DNA of 54,082 nucleotides from Chryseobacterium gleum (GCA_945872795.1 CAMCAZ010000020.1:1-54082), one strand, 5' to 3'. Positions 1 through 9,647 are shown, counted from the first letter of the stretch. The notes: generated by a model from the sequence alone, not told the origin. Translations and numbers: made by a program.

Positions 1-160
1 TGTCGCAACCCGTAAGTTCCTTAACCATCTCCGCCCCTCTTTCACCTTCCTGCCGCGTTGGAACATTTCGTCGTAGCGCCCGCTACGCCGTACATGTTCC
101 GCCTTGCATGAAGGCGAAATAGTGGCAGACCTTCAGTTAACCAACTTACGGGTTGCGACA
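1..160. repeat. Long self-complementary element P1 (possibly cut by window edge)
   Basis: The 18 bases at 1-18 (TGTCGCAACCCGTAAGTT) are repeated exactly in inverted orientation at 143-160. The arms keep pairing imperfectly inwards (for example CTCTTTCACCTTC-type sequence on the left against CTATTTCGCCTTC-type on the reverse of the right arm) up to an apex CGTAGCG-CC-CGCTACG at 72-87. The whole 160 bp is therefore one imperfect palindrome. It shares its apex, size and architecture, but not its outer arms, with two elements at 18152-18310 and 18312-18479. No coding potential is seen. It may continue left of the window. Confidence 0.8.
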
Positions 161-235
161 CTAGGCCGGTCATGTCACGGAGTACCCGATCGCCTCGTAG
201 GTGCTTTACTGCATTGAAGCGACGTGGAGTGCAAC

Positions 236-265
236 AAAAAAGCCCCCATCCGCAAGGACGAGGGC
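236..265 (-). terminator. Rho-independent terminator of the sugar dehydrogenase gene
   Basis: Read on the minus strand, a 10-bp stem (GCCCTCGTCC / GGATGGGGGC, with two G-T pairs) with loop TTGC is followed by six T. It lies just downstream of the minus-strand gene that ends at 286. Confidence 0.85.
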
Positions 266-285
266 ATCTTTGAAACTCGGTGCGC

Positions 286-1911
286 TCAGTGTTGGACCAC
301 CACCGATCGGTTCAACAACGGGTCACCAGCGGAATTGTAAAGCGCCATGTGATAAACGCCGTCCGGCAACGACCTGACGTCCACCTCCAAGACCCCCTCA
401 CGCTGAGCAACGGAATGGTCCAATACGATGCGTCCTGTGGCGTCCATCATGCGTACTCCGGTCACGTTAAGCAGTTCGCCGCGCACAGAAATGGACGTGT
501 TCGCCGGTACGGGCATCACTTGGATGTTCGACCCTTCCAATGCACTCAGCGAGGTGCTGATGTAGTCCACAGTAGCCGATGCCAGCAGGCAACCGGTCCC
601 CAGGTTCGCCACCACGTAATATGATCCGTTCTGGACAGGCACGTAGGTCTGTTCAACGGCGCCAGGAATGAGCTGTCCGTTCAGATACCACTGATAGCTG
701 TTCGCATCGCTCGCAACCAGGGCACCGTTTGCCTCGATGATGGTCGGCTGGGCCTGATCACAGACATCCACGATGCGGTACAGGATGCCGTTGCTGGCAT
801 TACCCGCATACATTTCCAAGCTGGAGTCCTCGCCGATGCAGGTAAAGCCGAACACGCTGGTGCTGCGGACCTGAAGGGCCGTCCATCCACCGGACCCGTT
901 CGGACGCAGCGTGTAGAACTGTCCACCGCAGTAGTCCGTGTAGATATATGCCCCTTCCAGACGGTAGAACTGCTCTCCCCTGTAGACCCTTCCACCGATG
1001 ACCGAGCACCAGCTCTGGGTGTTCTGGTTGATGGAGATCGCAGGGGCCACATACTGAGAGGCCGTGAGGCAGCCTGTCTGGCTCACACCTGGAGTAGCGA
1101 CCGCCCCCTCCCGACATCGCCATCCGAAATTGGGGCCCGAATTGTTCCCTGCAGGCCAGAAATCCACTTCCTCATAGGCGTTCTCCCCAACGTCACCGAT
1201 CCACATATCCCCGGTGAGCGCATCGAAGCCGAAGCGCCAGGGATTGCGCAATCCCATCGCCCAGATCTCGGGCAGCGCCGTGGAAACGCCAATGAACGGG
1301 TTGTCGGTGGGCACGGTGTAACCGGTTTCTCCACTGACGTCAATGCGCAGCATATCACCCAAGGGATCGGTGAGGTCCTGGGCATTGCCTTGCGGATCAT
1401 TGCCGCTTCCTCCATCGCCAAGACCGATGTACAACATGCCATCGGGACCGAAGTCCAGATCACCACCGTTGTGGTTGGTGAAGGGCTGAGGCCAGGTATA
1501 GAGGATCTCCTCACTGTCCGGGTCCGCGATGTTCGCATCGGCGGTCACCGTGAAGCGCGAAACGCGGGACGTGCCATTTCCCGTACCCGCCGTGTAGCAG
1601 ACGTAGAATCGACCGTTCTCCGCATAGGCTGGATCGAAGGCCAGACCCAGCAGACCTTGTTCGTTGCCGGTATCGTTCACCCGCGCCTGGATATTGAGGA
1701 AAGGGGTGGGCAGAACGCTACCATTGGGCTGCACGATCCGGATCACTCCAGGCTGCAACACCACGAACAGGCGCTCATCACCGGCGTGCACAATGTCCAC
1801 CATGCCACTCAGGCCGGTGGCAAACGATTCCAATTGAACGGCCACCGGACTCTGGGCCCAGGAAAGCCCTGTCGCCAAGGCGAAGGGAAGAAGAAATGAT
1901 CGTCGAAACAT
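286..1911 (-). CDS. PQQ-dependent sugar dehydrogenase-like protein with T9SS type A sorting domain
   Basis: The 541-residue product begins with a signal peptide (about 1-19, ending W-A-Q). Residues about 25-385 show the soluble glucose/sorbosone dehydrogenase six-bladed propeller signature: EQGLLGLAFDP, TNHNGGDLDFGPDGMLYIG, GLRNPWRFGFD, IGDVGENAYEEVDF. This family oxidises sugars with PQQ; whether this member binds PQQ is not shown. An Ig-like QWYLNG segment (about 395-450) follows, then a C-terminal type A sorting domain (about 455-541; MPVPANTSISV, DATGRIVL, LPDGVYHMAL), so the protein is probably exported by T9SS to the surface or medium. It has its own promoter (1931-1960) and terminator. 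No PQQ biosynthesis genes are in the window. Confidence 0.88.
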   Translation of the reverse strand: MFRRSFLLPFALATGLSWAQSPVAVQLESFATGLSGMVDIVHAGDERLFVVLQPGVIRIVQPNGSVLPTPFLNIQARVNDTGNEQGLLGLAFDPAYAENGRFYVCYTAGTGNGTSRVSRFTVTADANIADPDSEEILYTWPQPFTNHNGGDLDFGPDGMLYIGLGDGGSGNDPQGNAQDLTDPLGDMLRIDVSGETGYTVPTDNPFIGVSTALPEIWAMGLRNPWRFGFDALTGDMWIGDVGENAYEEVDFWPAGNNSGPNFGWRCREGAVATPGVSQTGCLTASQYVAPAISINQNTQSWCSVIGGRVYRGEQFYRLEGAYIYTDYCGGQFYTLRPNGSGGWTALQVRSTSVFGFTCIGEDSSLEMYAGNASNGILYRIVDVCDQAQPTIIEANGALVASDANSYQWYLNGQLIPGAVEQTYVPVQNGSYYVVANLGTGCLLASATVDYISTSLSALEGSNIQVMPVPANTSISVRGELLNVTGVRMMDATGRIVLDHSVAQREGVLEVDVRSLPDGVYHMALYNSAGDPLLNRSVVVQH

Positions 1912-1930
1912 AATGCGTGCAGGTTTGTGC

Positions 1931-1960
1931 CAAATCTAGGAACCACCATGGCCGGGGCAA
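1931..1960 (-). promoter_or_regulatory. Bacteroidota-type promoter for the sugar dehydrogenase gene
   Basis: On the minus strand TTG (1960-1958) and TAGATTTG (1938-1931) are separated by 19 bp, matching the Bacteroidota primary sigma pattern (-33 TTG / -7 TAnnTTTG). The start codon at 1911 follows after a leader of about 12-15 nt. Confidence 0.7.
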
Positions 1961-2041
1961 GGTTCGTTCGACCAACGGCTACATTTGCGGCCCTTACCCA
2001 CCATGCCGGCCGATCGTTGCCGCCCCGGGTCGAGACCGATC

Positions 2042-3637
2042 ATGTCCATTCACCTTGAGATCGAACGCCGGCGCACCTTCGCCATCATCAGCCACCCCGA
2101 TGCGGGCAAGACCACGCTGACGGAGAAATTCCTGCTGTACGGAGGAGCCATCCAAACGGCAGGCGCTGTAAAGAGCAACAAGATCCGCCGAGGCGCCACC
2201 AGCGATTTCATGGAGATCGAACGCCAGCGTGGCATCTCGGTCACCACCTCGGTCATGACCTTCGAGTACGGTGGCAAACTGATCAACCTGCTGGATACCC
2301 CGGGTCACCGGGATTTCGCCGAGGATACCTACCGGACGCTCACCGCGGTGGACAGCGTGGTGCTGGTGATCGACTGCGTGAAGGGTGTGGAGGCGCAGAC
2401 CGAACGGCTCATGGAAGTGTGCCGGATGCGGGACACCCCGGTGATCGTGTTCATCAACAAGCTCGATCTGGAAGGCCGTGATCCCTTCGACCTGTTGGAC
2501 GAACTGGAGGAAAAGCTTTCGATCAAGGTGCGGCCCATGAGCTGGCCCATCGGCATCGGGGCCACCTTCCAAGGGGTGTACGACATGTTCAGCAAGGGAC
2601 TTCGCCTGTTCGACCCCGGCAAGACCAAGGTGGAACTTTCCAGCCTGCGCATCGAGGACATTCACGATGCCCGGATCCAGGAGGAATTGGGGGACGATGC
2701 CGCCGCGAAGCTCAGGGAGGACATCGATCTGATCGAAGGGGTGTACGACCCGCTGAGCACCCAGGATTATCGTGCCGGGCGCATCGCTCCGGTCTTCTTC
2801 GGGAGCGCGTTCAACAACTTCGGGGTGAAGGAGGTGCTCGATGCCTTCACGGCCATCGCTCCTCCGCCAGGTCCCCGACCCACCGATCAAGGGGACGTTC
2901 TGCCCACGGACCCCAAATTCAGCGGCTTCGTTTTCAAGATCCACGCCAACCTGGACCCGAACCACCGGGACCGTATCGCCTTCCTGCGGGTCTGCTCGGG
3001 ACGCTTCGCCCGCAATACCTACTACCACCACGTCAGGCTGAACAAGGAACTGCGCTTCTCCACGCCGACCTCCTTCCTGGCTGCCGCCAAGAGCATTGTG
3101 GAGGAGGCATGGCCCGGGGATGTGATCGGCCTGTTCGATACCGGAAGCTTCAAGATCGGCGACACCTTGACCGAAGGTGCCCACTTCAACTTCCGCGGGA
3201 TCCCCGCTTTCTCTCCTGAATTGTTCCGCGAGCTGGTGAACATGGATCCCATGAAGACCAAACAGCTGGACAAAGGGATCCGACAGCTCACGGACGAAGG
3301 CGTGGCCCAGCTCTACACCCAGCAGCCCGGTAACAAGAAGATCGTGGGCTGCGTGGGCGAACTTCAGTTCGAGGTGATCTCCTACCGCTTGGAGCATGAG
3401 TATGGAGCGAAATGCGCTTTCCAAGGGATCCCCGCATACAAGGCTTGCTGGATGACCAGCACCGACCAGGCCGAACTGGACCGTTTCATCCGCACCAAGG
3501 CACAGCAGATCGTTCACGACAAGGATGACAATCCCGTGTTCATGGCCCCCAGCGCGTACATGTTGGACCTGGAACGCCGCAACAACCCGTCCATCGAGTT
3601 CCACACCACCAGCGAGTTCAAGACCGCGGTGTACTGA
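2042..3637 (+). CDS. prfC: Peptide chain release factor 3 (RF3)
   Basis: This translational GTPase recycles RF1/RF2 from the ribosome after termination. From the ATG at 2042 the product is 531 residues, close to the usual ~529; an upstream in-frame ATG at 1985 would add 19 residues of unrelated sequence and is rejected. The P-loop SHPDAGKTT lies at residues 17-25, the G2 region [10 protein letters not shown] and G3 DTPGHRDF follow, and NKLD is the G4 motif. The C-terminal part has the RF3-specific PAYKACWMT and [13 protein letters not shown] sequences. It appears monocistronic. Confidence 0.96.
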   Translation: MSIHLEIERRRTFAIISHPDAGKTTLTEKFLLYGGAIQTAGAVKSNKIRRGATSDFMEIERQRGISVTTSVMTFEYGGKLINLLDTPGHRDFAEDTYRTLTAVDSVVLVIDCVKGVEAQTERLMEVCRMRDTPVIVFINKLDLEGRDPFDLLDELEEKLSIKVRPMSWPIGIGATFQGVYDMFSKGLRLFDPGKTKVELSSLRIEDIHDARIQEELGDDAAAKLREDIDLIEGVYDPLSTQDYRAGRIAPVFFGSAFNNFGVKEVLDAFTAIAPPPGPRPTDQGDVLPTDPKFSGFVFKIHANLDPNHRDRIAFLRVCSGRFARNTYYHHVRLNKELRFSTPTSFLAAAKSIVEEAWPGDVIGLFDTGSFKIGDTLTEGAHFNFRGIPAFSPELFRELVNMDPMKTKQLDKGIRQLTDEGVAQLYTQQPGNKKIVGCVGELQFEVISYRLEHEYGAKCAFQGIPAYKACWMTSTDQAELDRFIRTKAQQIVHDKDDNPVFMAPSAYMLDLERRNNPSIEFHTTSEFKTAVY

Positions 3638-3711
3638 GCGGGCAACACGGCAGCTATGGTCTGCGTCATGCTTCGGAACGGATCTTGCCAGGGGCACACC
3701 GTTCATGCATC

Positions 3712-3719
3712 TATTTTTG
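3712..3719 (+). promoter_or_regulatory. Probable -7 promoter element
   Basis: TATTTTTG fits TAnnTTTG and lies only 5 bases upstream of the ATG at 3725. It supports that start with a very short leader. A TTG at 3685-3687 is 24 bp upstream, wider than the usual 19-21 bp, so the -33 assignment is weak. Confidence 0.45.
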
Positions 3720-3724
3720 CACCC

Positions 3725-5236
3725 ATGTTCGACCGCTTTACGCTGACCCTGTTGACCCTGGCCCTTGCACCATGGGCCGCACACGCCCAGAGCACCGCCA
3801 CGGAGGCGCCCAAGCGCACCATCGAGGTGACCATCAATGGATGCGCCAAAGACACGATCTACCTGGCGAATTATTACGGAAACAAGTTGTTCTACGCCGA
3901 TACGACCGTGGCCGACGCCAAGGGCCGGGCGGTGTTCAAGAGCGCGAAGGGCTACAAGGCGGGCGTGTATGCCGTGGTGGTCCCCGGCCCCAAGCTGTTC
4001 GAGGTCATCGTGAACGAACCATCGATCGTTCTGGCGACCGATAAGGCAGACCTTTTGGGCAAACTGGAGGTGAAGTCCTCCAAGGAGAACGAGGTGTTCC
4101 TGGGCTATATCCGATTCCTGAATGAGCGCAAAGTGGAAGGCGACGCGCTCCGAAGCCAGTTGGAGACGAACAAGGACCCCATTGCCAAGGCCGGCGTCCG
4201 CTCGCAGATGGAGGACCTCGATGCCCGTGTGAAACAGTTCCAACGTGACCTGGTCGCCAACAACCCCGGTCTGCTCGCCGGTGCCTTGGTGCGCATGAGC
4301 ATGCCCGTGGAGCTTCCTGAACCCCGCAAGGCCGACGGCTCGCTGGATAGTGCTGCGGCCTATTACCAGTACCGCGATCATTTCTGGGATCATTTCGACC
4401 TGACCGATGATCGCCTGGTGCGTGTGCCCGTGTTCGGAAACAAGTTCGAGGAGTGGATCGGCAAGCTGGTGCCCCAAGTGCCGGACACCATCAACCGCCT
4501 GGTGGACCAATTGGTGGAGCGCACGGGAACAAGTCACGAAATGTTCCGGTACGTCGTGCATTCCGTGACCCACAAGTACGAGACCAGCGACATCATGGGC
4601 ATGGACGGCGTGTTCGTGCACATGGCACTGACCTACTACTGTCCCAAGGGCGGGCAACCCGGCCGTGCGGATTGGATGGACGCGGACAAGCTGGAGAAGC
4701 TCTGTGAGCGTGCGCGAAAGATGTCACCGCTGGTGTTGGGCCGTAAAGCACCCTTCCTCAGCCTGACCGATTCGACCGAGGAGCGCTGGATCAATTTCCA
4801 TGATCTCCCCCAGGAGTATGTGGTGATCATTTTCTGGGACCCCCATTGTGGCCACTGCAAAGAGGAGCTTCCGGAGATCTACAAGGTGTACAAGGAACAG
4901 CTGCAGGCCTTGGGCGTGGAGGTCTTTGCCGTGGCCAAGGCCGTGGATGAGACCCTGATGCGCGATTGGAAGAAGTTCATCCGGGAGAAGAACCTGGATT
5001 GGGTGAACGTCGCACTGACGAAGACCGTGTTCGAAGAGGCCAAGAAGGATCCGCGGAAGTACATCCCCAAATACACCACCCTGGAAAGCTTGAACTACTC
5101 GGATACGTGGGATGTGTTCAGTACCCCCAAACTGTTCGTAGTGGACGGCGAGCGGCGTTTTGTGGCCAAGCAGATCAGTGCGGACCAGATCGCCGACCTG
5201 GTGATCAAGCTCCGCGAGCGGAAGGCCAAGCCGTGA
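3725..5236 (+). CDS. TlpA/thioredoxin-fold protein with N-terminal DUF4369/DUF5106-like region
   Basis: The 503-residue product has a signal peptide (MFDRFTLTLLTLALAPWAAHA). A DUF4369-like beta-rich start (TIEVTINGCAKDTIYLANYYG) and a helical DUF5106-like middle lead to a C-terminal thioredoxin domain (about 335-503) with the redox motif C-G-H-C at 375-378 and a cis-proline loop (STPKLFVVD). Such Bacteroidota proteins are envelope thiol-disulfide oxidoreductases; the substrate is unknown. The frame is open upstream to 3656, but the ATG at 3725 starts a clean signal peptide and sits just after a -7-like box. The gene is alone between prfC and a convergent gene. Confidence 0.87.
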   Translation: MFDRFTLTLLTLALAPWAAHAQSTATEAPKRTIEVTINGCAKDTIYLANYYGNKLFYADTTVADAKGRAVFKSAKGYKAGVYAVVVPGPKLFEVIVNEPSIVLATDKADLLGKLEVKSSKENEVFLGYIRFLNERKVEGDALRSQLETNKDPIAKAGVRSQMEDLDARVKQFQRDLVANNPGLLAGALVRMSMPVELPEPRKADGSLDSAAAYYQYRDHFWDHFDLTDDRLVRVPVFGNKFEEWIGKLVPQVPDTINRLVDQLVERTGTSHEMFRYVVHSVTHKYETSDIMGMDGVFVHMALTYYCPKGGQPGRADWMDADKLEKLCERARKMSPLVLGRKAPFLSLTDSTEERWINFHDLPQEYVVIIFWDPHCGHCKEELPEIYKVYKEQLQALGVEVFAVAKAVDETLMRDWKKFIREKNLDWVNVALTKTVFEEAKKDPRKYIPKYTTLESLNYSDTWDVFSTPKLFVVDGERRFVAKQISADQIADLVIKLRERKAKP

Positions 5237-5435
5237 GGCTTTGCTCAGCCAGCGAAGAGCGATGATGAGACCTGGCACCGGTCATGCTTTCGTGGTGCAG
5301 ACCTGTCCTGCTTCCCCGGAAAAGGTCGGTCCATCACGCTGGTGACCCCGCCTCTCGACTTACATTGACCGGACAGCAACCAGGGTGGAATTGAGCGAGG
5401 CCAGGTCCGTGGATCGCTGAGACCGACGGTCGTCC
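5237..5435. other. Intergenic region between convergent genes, no recognised feature
   Basis: About 200 bp between two converging genes. I see no long open frame and no strong hairpin with a T tract. Confidence 0.5.
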
Positions 5436-8400
5436 CTACCCTTCGGTCTCCTTCTTCCAAATGGGCTCCGTGATGCTCTGCCCGTTCTTGAAGTAGAAGG
5501 TCCCCCACTTGGCGATGACCTTGCTGTACTCATCGGCACGGTTTCCGTTCACCACAACCCGACGGATGATCACCTTGTTGCCTTCGGTGTAGCTCTCCTC
5601 GGTCACTCCCTCCGGATACTCCTGGGCCAGCTTGGATCGGGTGTGTTCGGCAAATGCACGAGGCTGCACGAGCGGTGTCGCATCCAGCGCCGCCTTGGTC
5701 CGGTCGCGTTGCTGAGCAGCAGCCTGAATGCGTGCCGACCCACGGGCCTGTTCTGCGCGCTTCTCGGCTTCCACGGAGCGTTGCTTCTCCACAAGGAGCT
5801 CCTGGCGCCGGCTCTGCATCGCGGCATGCTGATCGGCCTGGGCAAGCACATCATCCCGTGCGGCCACCTGCCTGTTGAGGCCGGCTGTCGAGCGCTGCTG
5901 TTCGGCATCACGCACCGCAGCGGTGAACGAGTTGACGTCCTCTGCTTCTTGGGCGTTCCGCTCGGTCATGCTTCGGCTCCTTTCGTCAAGCCGTTCCTGC
6001 ACACGTTCGGCATCCTGATAGTTACGGTCGCGTTCCTCTGCAGCACGGGCCATGCGTTGGGCCTCGGTCTCTGCAAGTTCCGCTTTATAGGCCTCCATGT
6101 CCTCCGCATTCCTCAATCGGTCGCTTTCGCTACCCTGGTATAGACCTGCGGCATCCAACTGCAAACGTTCCTTCTCAGAAACACCTTGCATACGCCGATC
6201 GGCAGCGGAACCTGCGTTGGCTTCTTCCTGGGCTTCCAGGTCCGAGCGGAACTTCTTGATCCGCTCGTACTTCTCCGCTTCCTCACGCTCTCGCAAGGCG
6301 CGCAGGAACGCCTCTGCTTCCTCCTCTTTACGGATGTCGATCGTACTGCCCGACCGGGGTTGCTCCTGCTGCTGGGCTTCACGCGCCCGTTGTGCCGCCA
6401 ACTCGGCTTCCGCACGAAGGCGCTCTTCCTCGGCCATCAGCTTGTCGATCTGGTCGATCTTGGCCAGTGGATAGGTCTCCGACGGCTTCAGGTCGCTGGC
6501 TTCGGCATAGCGTCCACGGGCCCGCAGCCAATCCTTGGCGGCCATCGCCTCATCGGCCTCGATGATCGCGGAACGATAGCGCTCCTCCAAGGCCTTTGAA
6601 CCTTCGCGCTCCAGACGTTCCCGCTCATCCGCCAAGCGACGTGCCTCGGCCTCCTCGGCTTCCCGGCGCAGTCGTTCCGCTTCTTCACGCTCGCGGTTCG
6701 AAGCCGCTGCCAGCCGCGCGGCCTCAGCGTCCCGCTCTGCCTTCAGGCGTTGCTCCTCCTCCGCCCGTCGGCGCTCTTCGGCAAGCCGCTCTGCCTCGGA
6801 CATGGCCTGTGCCCGACGGGCCAGTTCCGCATCGATGGCTGCCAGACGGTCCTTGGGGTAGGACTCCTGTGGTTTCACCCCCAATGCCGCGGTGTACTGT
6901 TCGCGGGCCTTGTCGAACTGGTCCTGCCCAAAGGCGATATCGGCGGCCGCCACATGCTCCCGGTAACGGGCATCGATCTCAGCCTTCGACTGCTGCCGCT
7001 GGCGCTCCTCTTCTTCCAGACGGGCCTTTTCGGCCGCGGCCAGCTCTGCTGCCAAACGATCCGCCTCGGCCTTTCGGGCACGCTCGGCTGCTTCACGGGC
7101 GGCGGCATCCTGATCGGCAGCTGCTTTATCGGCCAGTTCCTTCAAGATGCGCTCGATCTCCTCCAAGCGGTCCTTGGGATGGCTCTCCTCCGGTTTCACG
7201 GCCAGCGCTCCCTCGTAATCGCTGCGCGCCTTTTCGTATTGCTTCGCGGTGAACGCCTTGTCAGCGGTAAGGATCAGATCTCCGTAGCGCTTGTCGCGGT
7301 CCTGCTGCTCGCGGAGCAGGCGCTCCTCCTCCGCCTTCGCCTTGGCGGCGGAATCCAACTGGTCCTCGATGGCCGCGATCCGGGACTTGGGGTGCGCTTC
7401 CTCCGGCTTCAGCAGCAAGGCATCCTTGTAATCGTTCAGTGCGGCGGAGAGCTTTCCGCCGTCGAAGGCCTTGTCGGCATTGACGATCAGGGAGGCGTAC
7501 CGCTCATCCCGTTCTTTCAGCAGACGCGCTTCCTCCGCCTTGCGGGCCTGCTCAGCGATCAGGGCATCCACCTCCGCGATACGGTCCTTGGGATAACGTT
7601 CCTGGGACTTCACACCTGATGCTTCCCCGTACTTCGCTTTGGCGGCCTGCAGGTCCTGGCTATTGAAGGCGGCATCAGCGGCTGCGATGATCTCCTGGTA
7701 CCTCGCATCCAGTTCCTGCTGACGCTTCAGTTCGGCCGAGGCCGCGATCCTACGGTCCACTTCCGCGATCCGCTCCTTCGGATAGGTCTCCGTGGGTTTC
7801 ACCCCTCCGGCTTCGGAATAGCGGGTCTTTGCGGCTGTCCAGTCCTCCCTGGCGAACGCGGCATCCGCCTCGGCGATCAAGCCCTGGTAGCGCTCATCGA
7901 GTTCGCGCTGCTTACGCTCCGCTTCCGCAGCCTTGGCCTCTTCGTCCTTTTTCTTGACGATCGCCGCCAGTTGGTCCTTGGGGTATTTCTCCGCTGGCTT
8001 CAGTCCAGCTGCTTCGGTGTATCTGGCCGTGGCATCGTCCCACCGCGACGCTTGGAACGCCTGGTCGGCCGCCGCTATGCTGGCCTGGTAGCGTTCGTTC
8101 AGCTCCTTCGCCAAGCGTTCCTCCTCGGCCTTTTGGGCCTGCTCATCCTTTTTCTTCTGGATCGCCAGCAGTTGGTCCTTGGGGTATTTCTCCTCCGGCT
8201 TCAATGCGCTTGCCTCATTGTACTTGACTACCGCGTCATCGTACCGGGCACCTTGAAAAGCCGCATCTCCCGCCGCTACTGCCGCCTGATACTTCTGCTG
8301 CAATTCCTTGGCAAGGCGCTCCTCCTCAGCCTTTCGAGCCTGTTCATCCCGCTTGAGGGCGATCGCGGCAAGCTGGTCCTTGGGGTATTTCTCCTCCGGC

Positions 8401-9647
8401 TTCAATCCACCGGCCTCGGTGTATTTCGTGGATGCGATATCCCAATTGGAGGCCTTGAACGCAGCGTCACCCGCCGTGATCGCAGCCTGGTATTTCTCGT
8501 TCAATTCCTTGGCCAAGCGCACCTCCTCAGCCTTCTTCGCGGCATCGGCCTTCTTCGTGGCAACGACGGCCAACTGGTCCTTGGGGTATTTCTCCTCCGG
8601 CTTCAGGCCTCCGGCCTCAGTGTATTTCGCCGTGGCCTGGTCCCAGTTCTCGGCTTTGAACGCAGCATCTGCGGCCACGATGGTGGCCTGGTATTTCTCC
8701 TGCAGCTCCTTGGCCTTACGCTCCTCCTCGGCCTTCTTGGCGAGGTCGGCCAGCATCACATCGATCTCCTTGATGCGCTGTTTGGGGTGCGCCTCCTGCT
8801 CTTTCAGGGCGATGGCCGCCTGGTACTTGGTCCGCGCAGGTTCCAGTTCCTTCTTGGCGAACAGGGCATCCGCTTCCTTGATCAATGCCGCGAACTGCTC
8901 ATCCACCTTTTTGTCGGCGTCCTGCTGTTCCAAACGCATCCGCGCATCGCTCAATTTGGCGGTGGCAACGGGATCATTGGGTTTGATCACCAAGGCCGTG
9001 GTGAAACTCTCCACTGCCTTTTTGTGGTCCGCTGCGGTCATCGCCGCAGTGCCGGCCTCCATCGCCTTGACGTACTCGCCTTCGGCATTGGCCTCCCGCT
9101 TCTTCCGGTCGGCGTACTCCTTCAGCAACTTGGCCTGGGCGTCGCGCATGCGCGTGGTGTAGTCGATGTCCCATTCGAAATTGCCGGTGGCCTTGTCATA
9201 CTTCGCCTTGCCGAAGGGTTCCAGCAGGATGGAATAGTCCACATCGCTGAGCTCGGCCATCATGGTGAAGTCGATGTTCATCCCGTGGCCGCCCGAGCGT
9301 TCCTCCTCCGGTACGTTGCGCGTATCGATGGTGATGTTCTTACCCACAAAAGCGGGCTTGGCGCACATGATCTTGTAGTCGGCACCATAGTCAAGGTTCA
9401 CCTCGTATTTGCCGCTGGCGTTGGTGCTCACCTCCACCAGCTTCGCACCGTTCTTGAAGACCGTGATGATCACACCATCCAGTTTCTTGGCCGTGGTCAT
9501 GTCCTTCACGGTCCCGTACACCATCACATTGTCCACCTGAGCGAGCAGGGGGAATGTGCACAACAGGACCACTGCAGCAAGACCGGAGCGTAAGACGCTC
9601 AGCACGTTGAGACCCAAGTGGATGGGATGATCGGACGAACGGTTCAT
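5436..9647 (-). CDS. Giant TPR-like repeat and coiled-coil protein
   Basis: The ATG at 9647 gives 1403 residues with a signal peptide (about 1-36, ending L-L-A-Q). A carboxypeptidase-regulatory-like beta domain follows (about 38-130; VYGTVKDMTTAKKLDGV). From about 185 there is one ordinary TPR, then eleven copies (about 255-1070) of a 65-90 residue unit: a helix with A-D-x-A-F, a second with A-x-x-x-Y-x-x-A, then the signature K-P-x-E-x-Y-P-K-D-x-L, joined by E/K/A/R-rich coiled coil. The last ~330 residues are charged coiled coil ending in a compact tail (EGNKVIIRRVVVNG, WGTFYFKNGQSITEP). The frame is open upstream to 10202 but runs into the divergent gene. Function is unknown; it probably acts as a long envelope scaffold. 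An isolated paralogue of the N-domain lies at 29669-30223. Confidence 0.85.
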   Translation of the reverse strand: MNRSSDHPIHLGLNVLSVLRSGLAAVVLLCTFPLLAQVDNVMVYGTVKDMTTAKKLDGVIITVFKNGAKLVEVSTNASGKYEVNLDYGADYKIMCAKPAFVGKNITIDTRNVPEEERSGGHGMNIDFTMMAELSDVDYSILLEPFGKAKYDKATGNFEWDIDYTTRMRDAQAKLLKEYADRKKREANAEGEYVKAMEAGTAAMTAADHKKAVESFTTALVIKPNDPVATAKLSDARMRLEQQDADKKVDEQFAALIKEADALFAKKELEPARTKYQAAIALKEQEAHPKQRIKEIDVMLADLAKKAEEERKAKELQEKYQATIVAADAAFKAENWDQATAKYTEAGGLKPEEKYPKDQLAVVATKKADAAKKAEEVRLAKELNEKYQAAITAGDAAFKASNWDIASTKYTEAGGLKPEEKYPKDQLAAIALKRDEQARKAEEERLAKELQQKYQAAVAAGDAAFQGARYDDAVVKYNEASALKPEEKYPKDQLLAIQKKKDEQAQKAEEERLAKELNERYQASIAAADQAFQASRWDDATARYTEAAGLKPAEKYPKDQLAAIVKKKDEEAKAAEAERKQRELDERYQGLIAEADAAFAREDWTAAKTRYSEAGGVKPTETYPKERIAEVDRRIAASAELKRQQELDARYQEIIAAADAAFNSQDLQAAKAKYGEASGVKSQERYPKDRIAEVDALIAEQARKAEEARLLKERDERYASLIVNADKAFDGGKLSAALNDYKDALLLKPEEAHPKSRIAAIEDQLDSAAKAKAEEERLLREQQDRDKRYGDLILTADKAFTAKQYEKARSDYEGALAVKPEESHPKDRLEEIERILKELADKAAADQDAAAREAAERARKAEADRLAAELAAAEKARLEEEERQRQQSKAEIDARYREHVAAADIAFGQDQFDKAREQYTAALGVKPQESYPKDRLAAIDAELARRAQAMSEAERLAEERRRAEEEQRLKAERDAEAARLAAASNREREEAERLRREAEEAEARRLADERERLEREGSKALEERYRSAIIEADEAMAAKDWLRARGRYAEASDLKPSETYPLAKIDQIDKLMAEEERLRAEAELAAQRAREAQQQEQPRSGSTIDIRKEEEAEAFLRALREREEAEKYERIKKFRSDLEAQEEANAGSAADRRMQGVSEKERLQLDAAGLYQGSESDRLRNAEDMEAYKAELAETEAQRMARAAEERDRNYQDAERVQERLDERSRSMTERNAQEAEDVNSFTAAVRDAEQQRSTAGLNRQVAARDDVLAQADQHAAMQSRRQELLVEKQRSVEAEKRAEQARGSARIQAAAQQRDRTKAALDATPLVQPRAFAEHTRSKLAQEYPEGVTEESYTEGNKVIIRRVVVNGNRADEYSKVIAKWGTFYFKNGQSITEPIWKKETEG
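6440..8890 (-). repeat. Eleven tandem coding repeats with a K-P-E-E-K-Y-P-K-D signature
   Basis: Units inside the giant protein gene. Four neighbouring units (signatures near 7974, 8173, 8371 and 8575) are nearly identical in DNA and spaced 198-204 bp (66-68 codons), so they expanded recently. Outer units have diverged to Y-P-K-E-R, H-P-K-S-R, H-P-K-Q-R and Y-P-L-A-K. Confidence 0.85.

Noticed and set aside
1-160. Self-complementary elements as integron attC sites
   Set aside because: They lack the RYYYAAC/GTTRRRY end cores, are longer than usual attC sites, share the apex rather than the ends, and there is no integrase or cassette array.
1994-4657. 887-codon open frame on the minus strand opposite prfC and the thioredoxin gene
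   Set aside because: It is an antisense shadow: composition is His/Gly/Val-rich and domain-free, while both plus-strand genes are clear family members with motifs in order.
6440-8890. Regular ~200 bp DNA repeats as a possible CRISPR array or satellite
   Set aside because: The period is in-frame, the repeats keep one protein signature and spacers are coiled-coil codons, so they are coding repeats.
7971-9593. 540-codon plus-strand frame opposite the giant repeat protein
   Set aside because: The repetitive coding DNA produces a repetitive antisense translation (L-G-V-F-L-R-L type) without signal, domain or start context.
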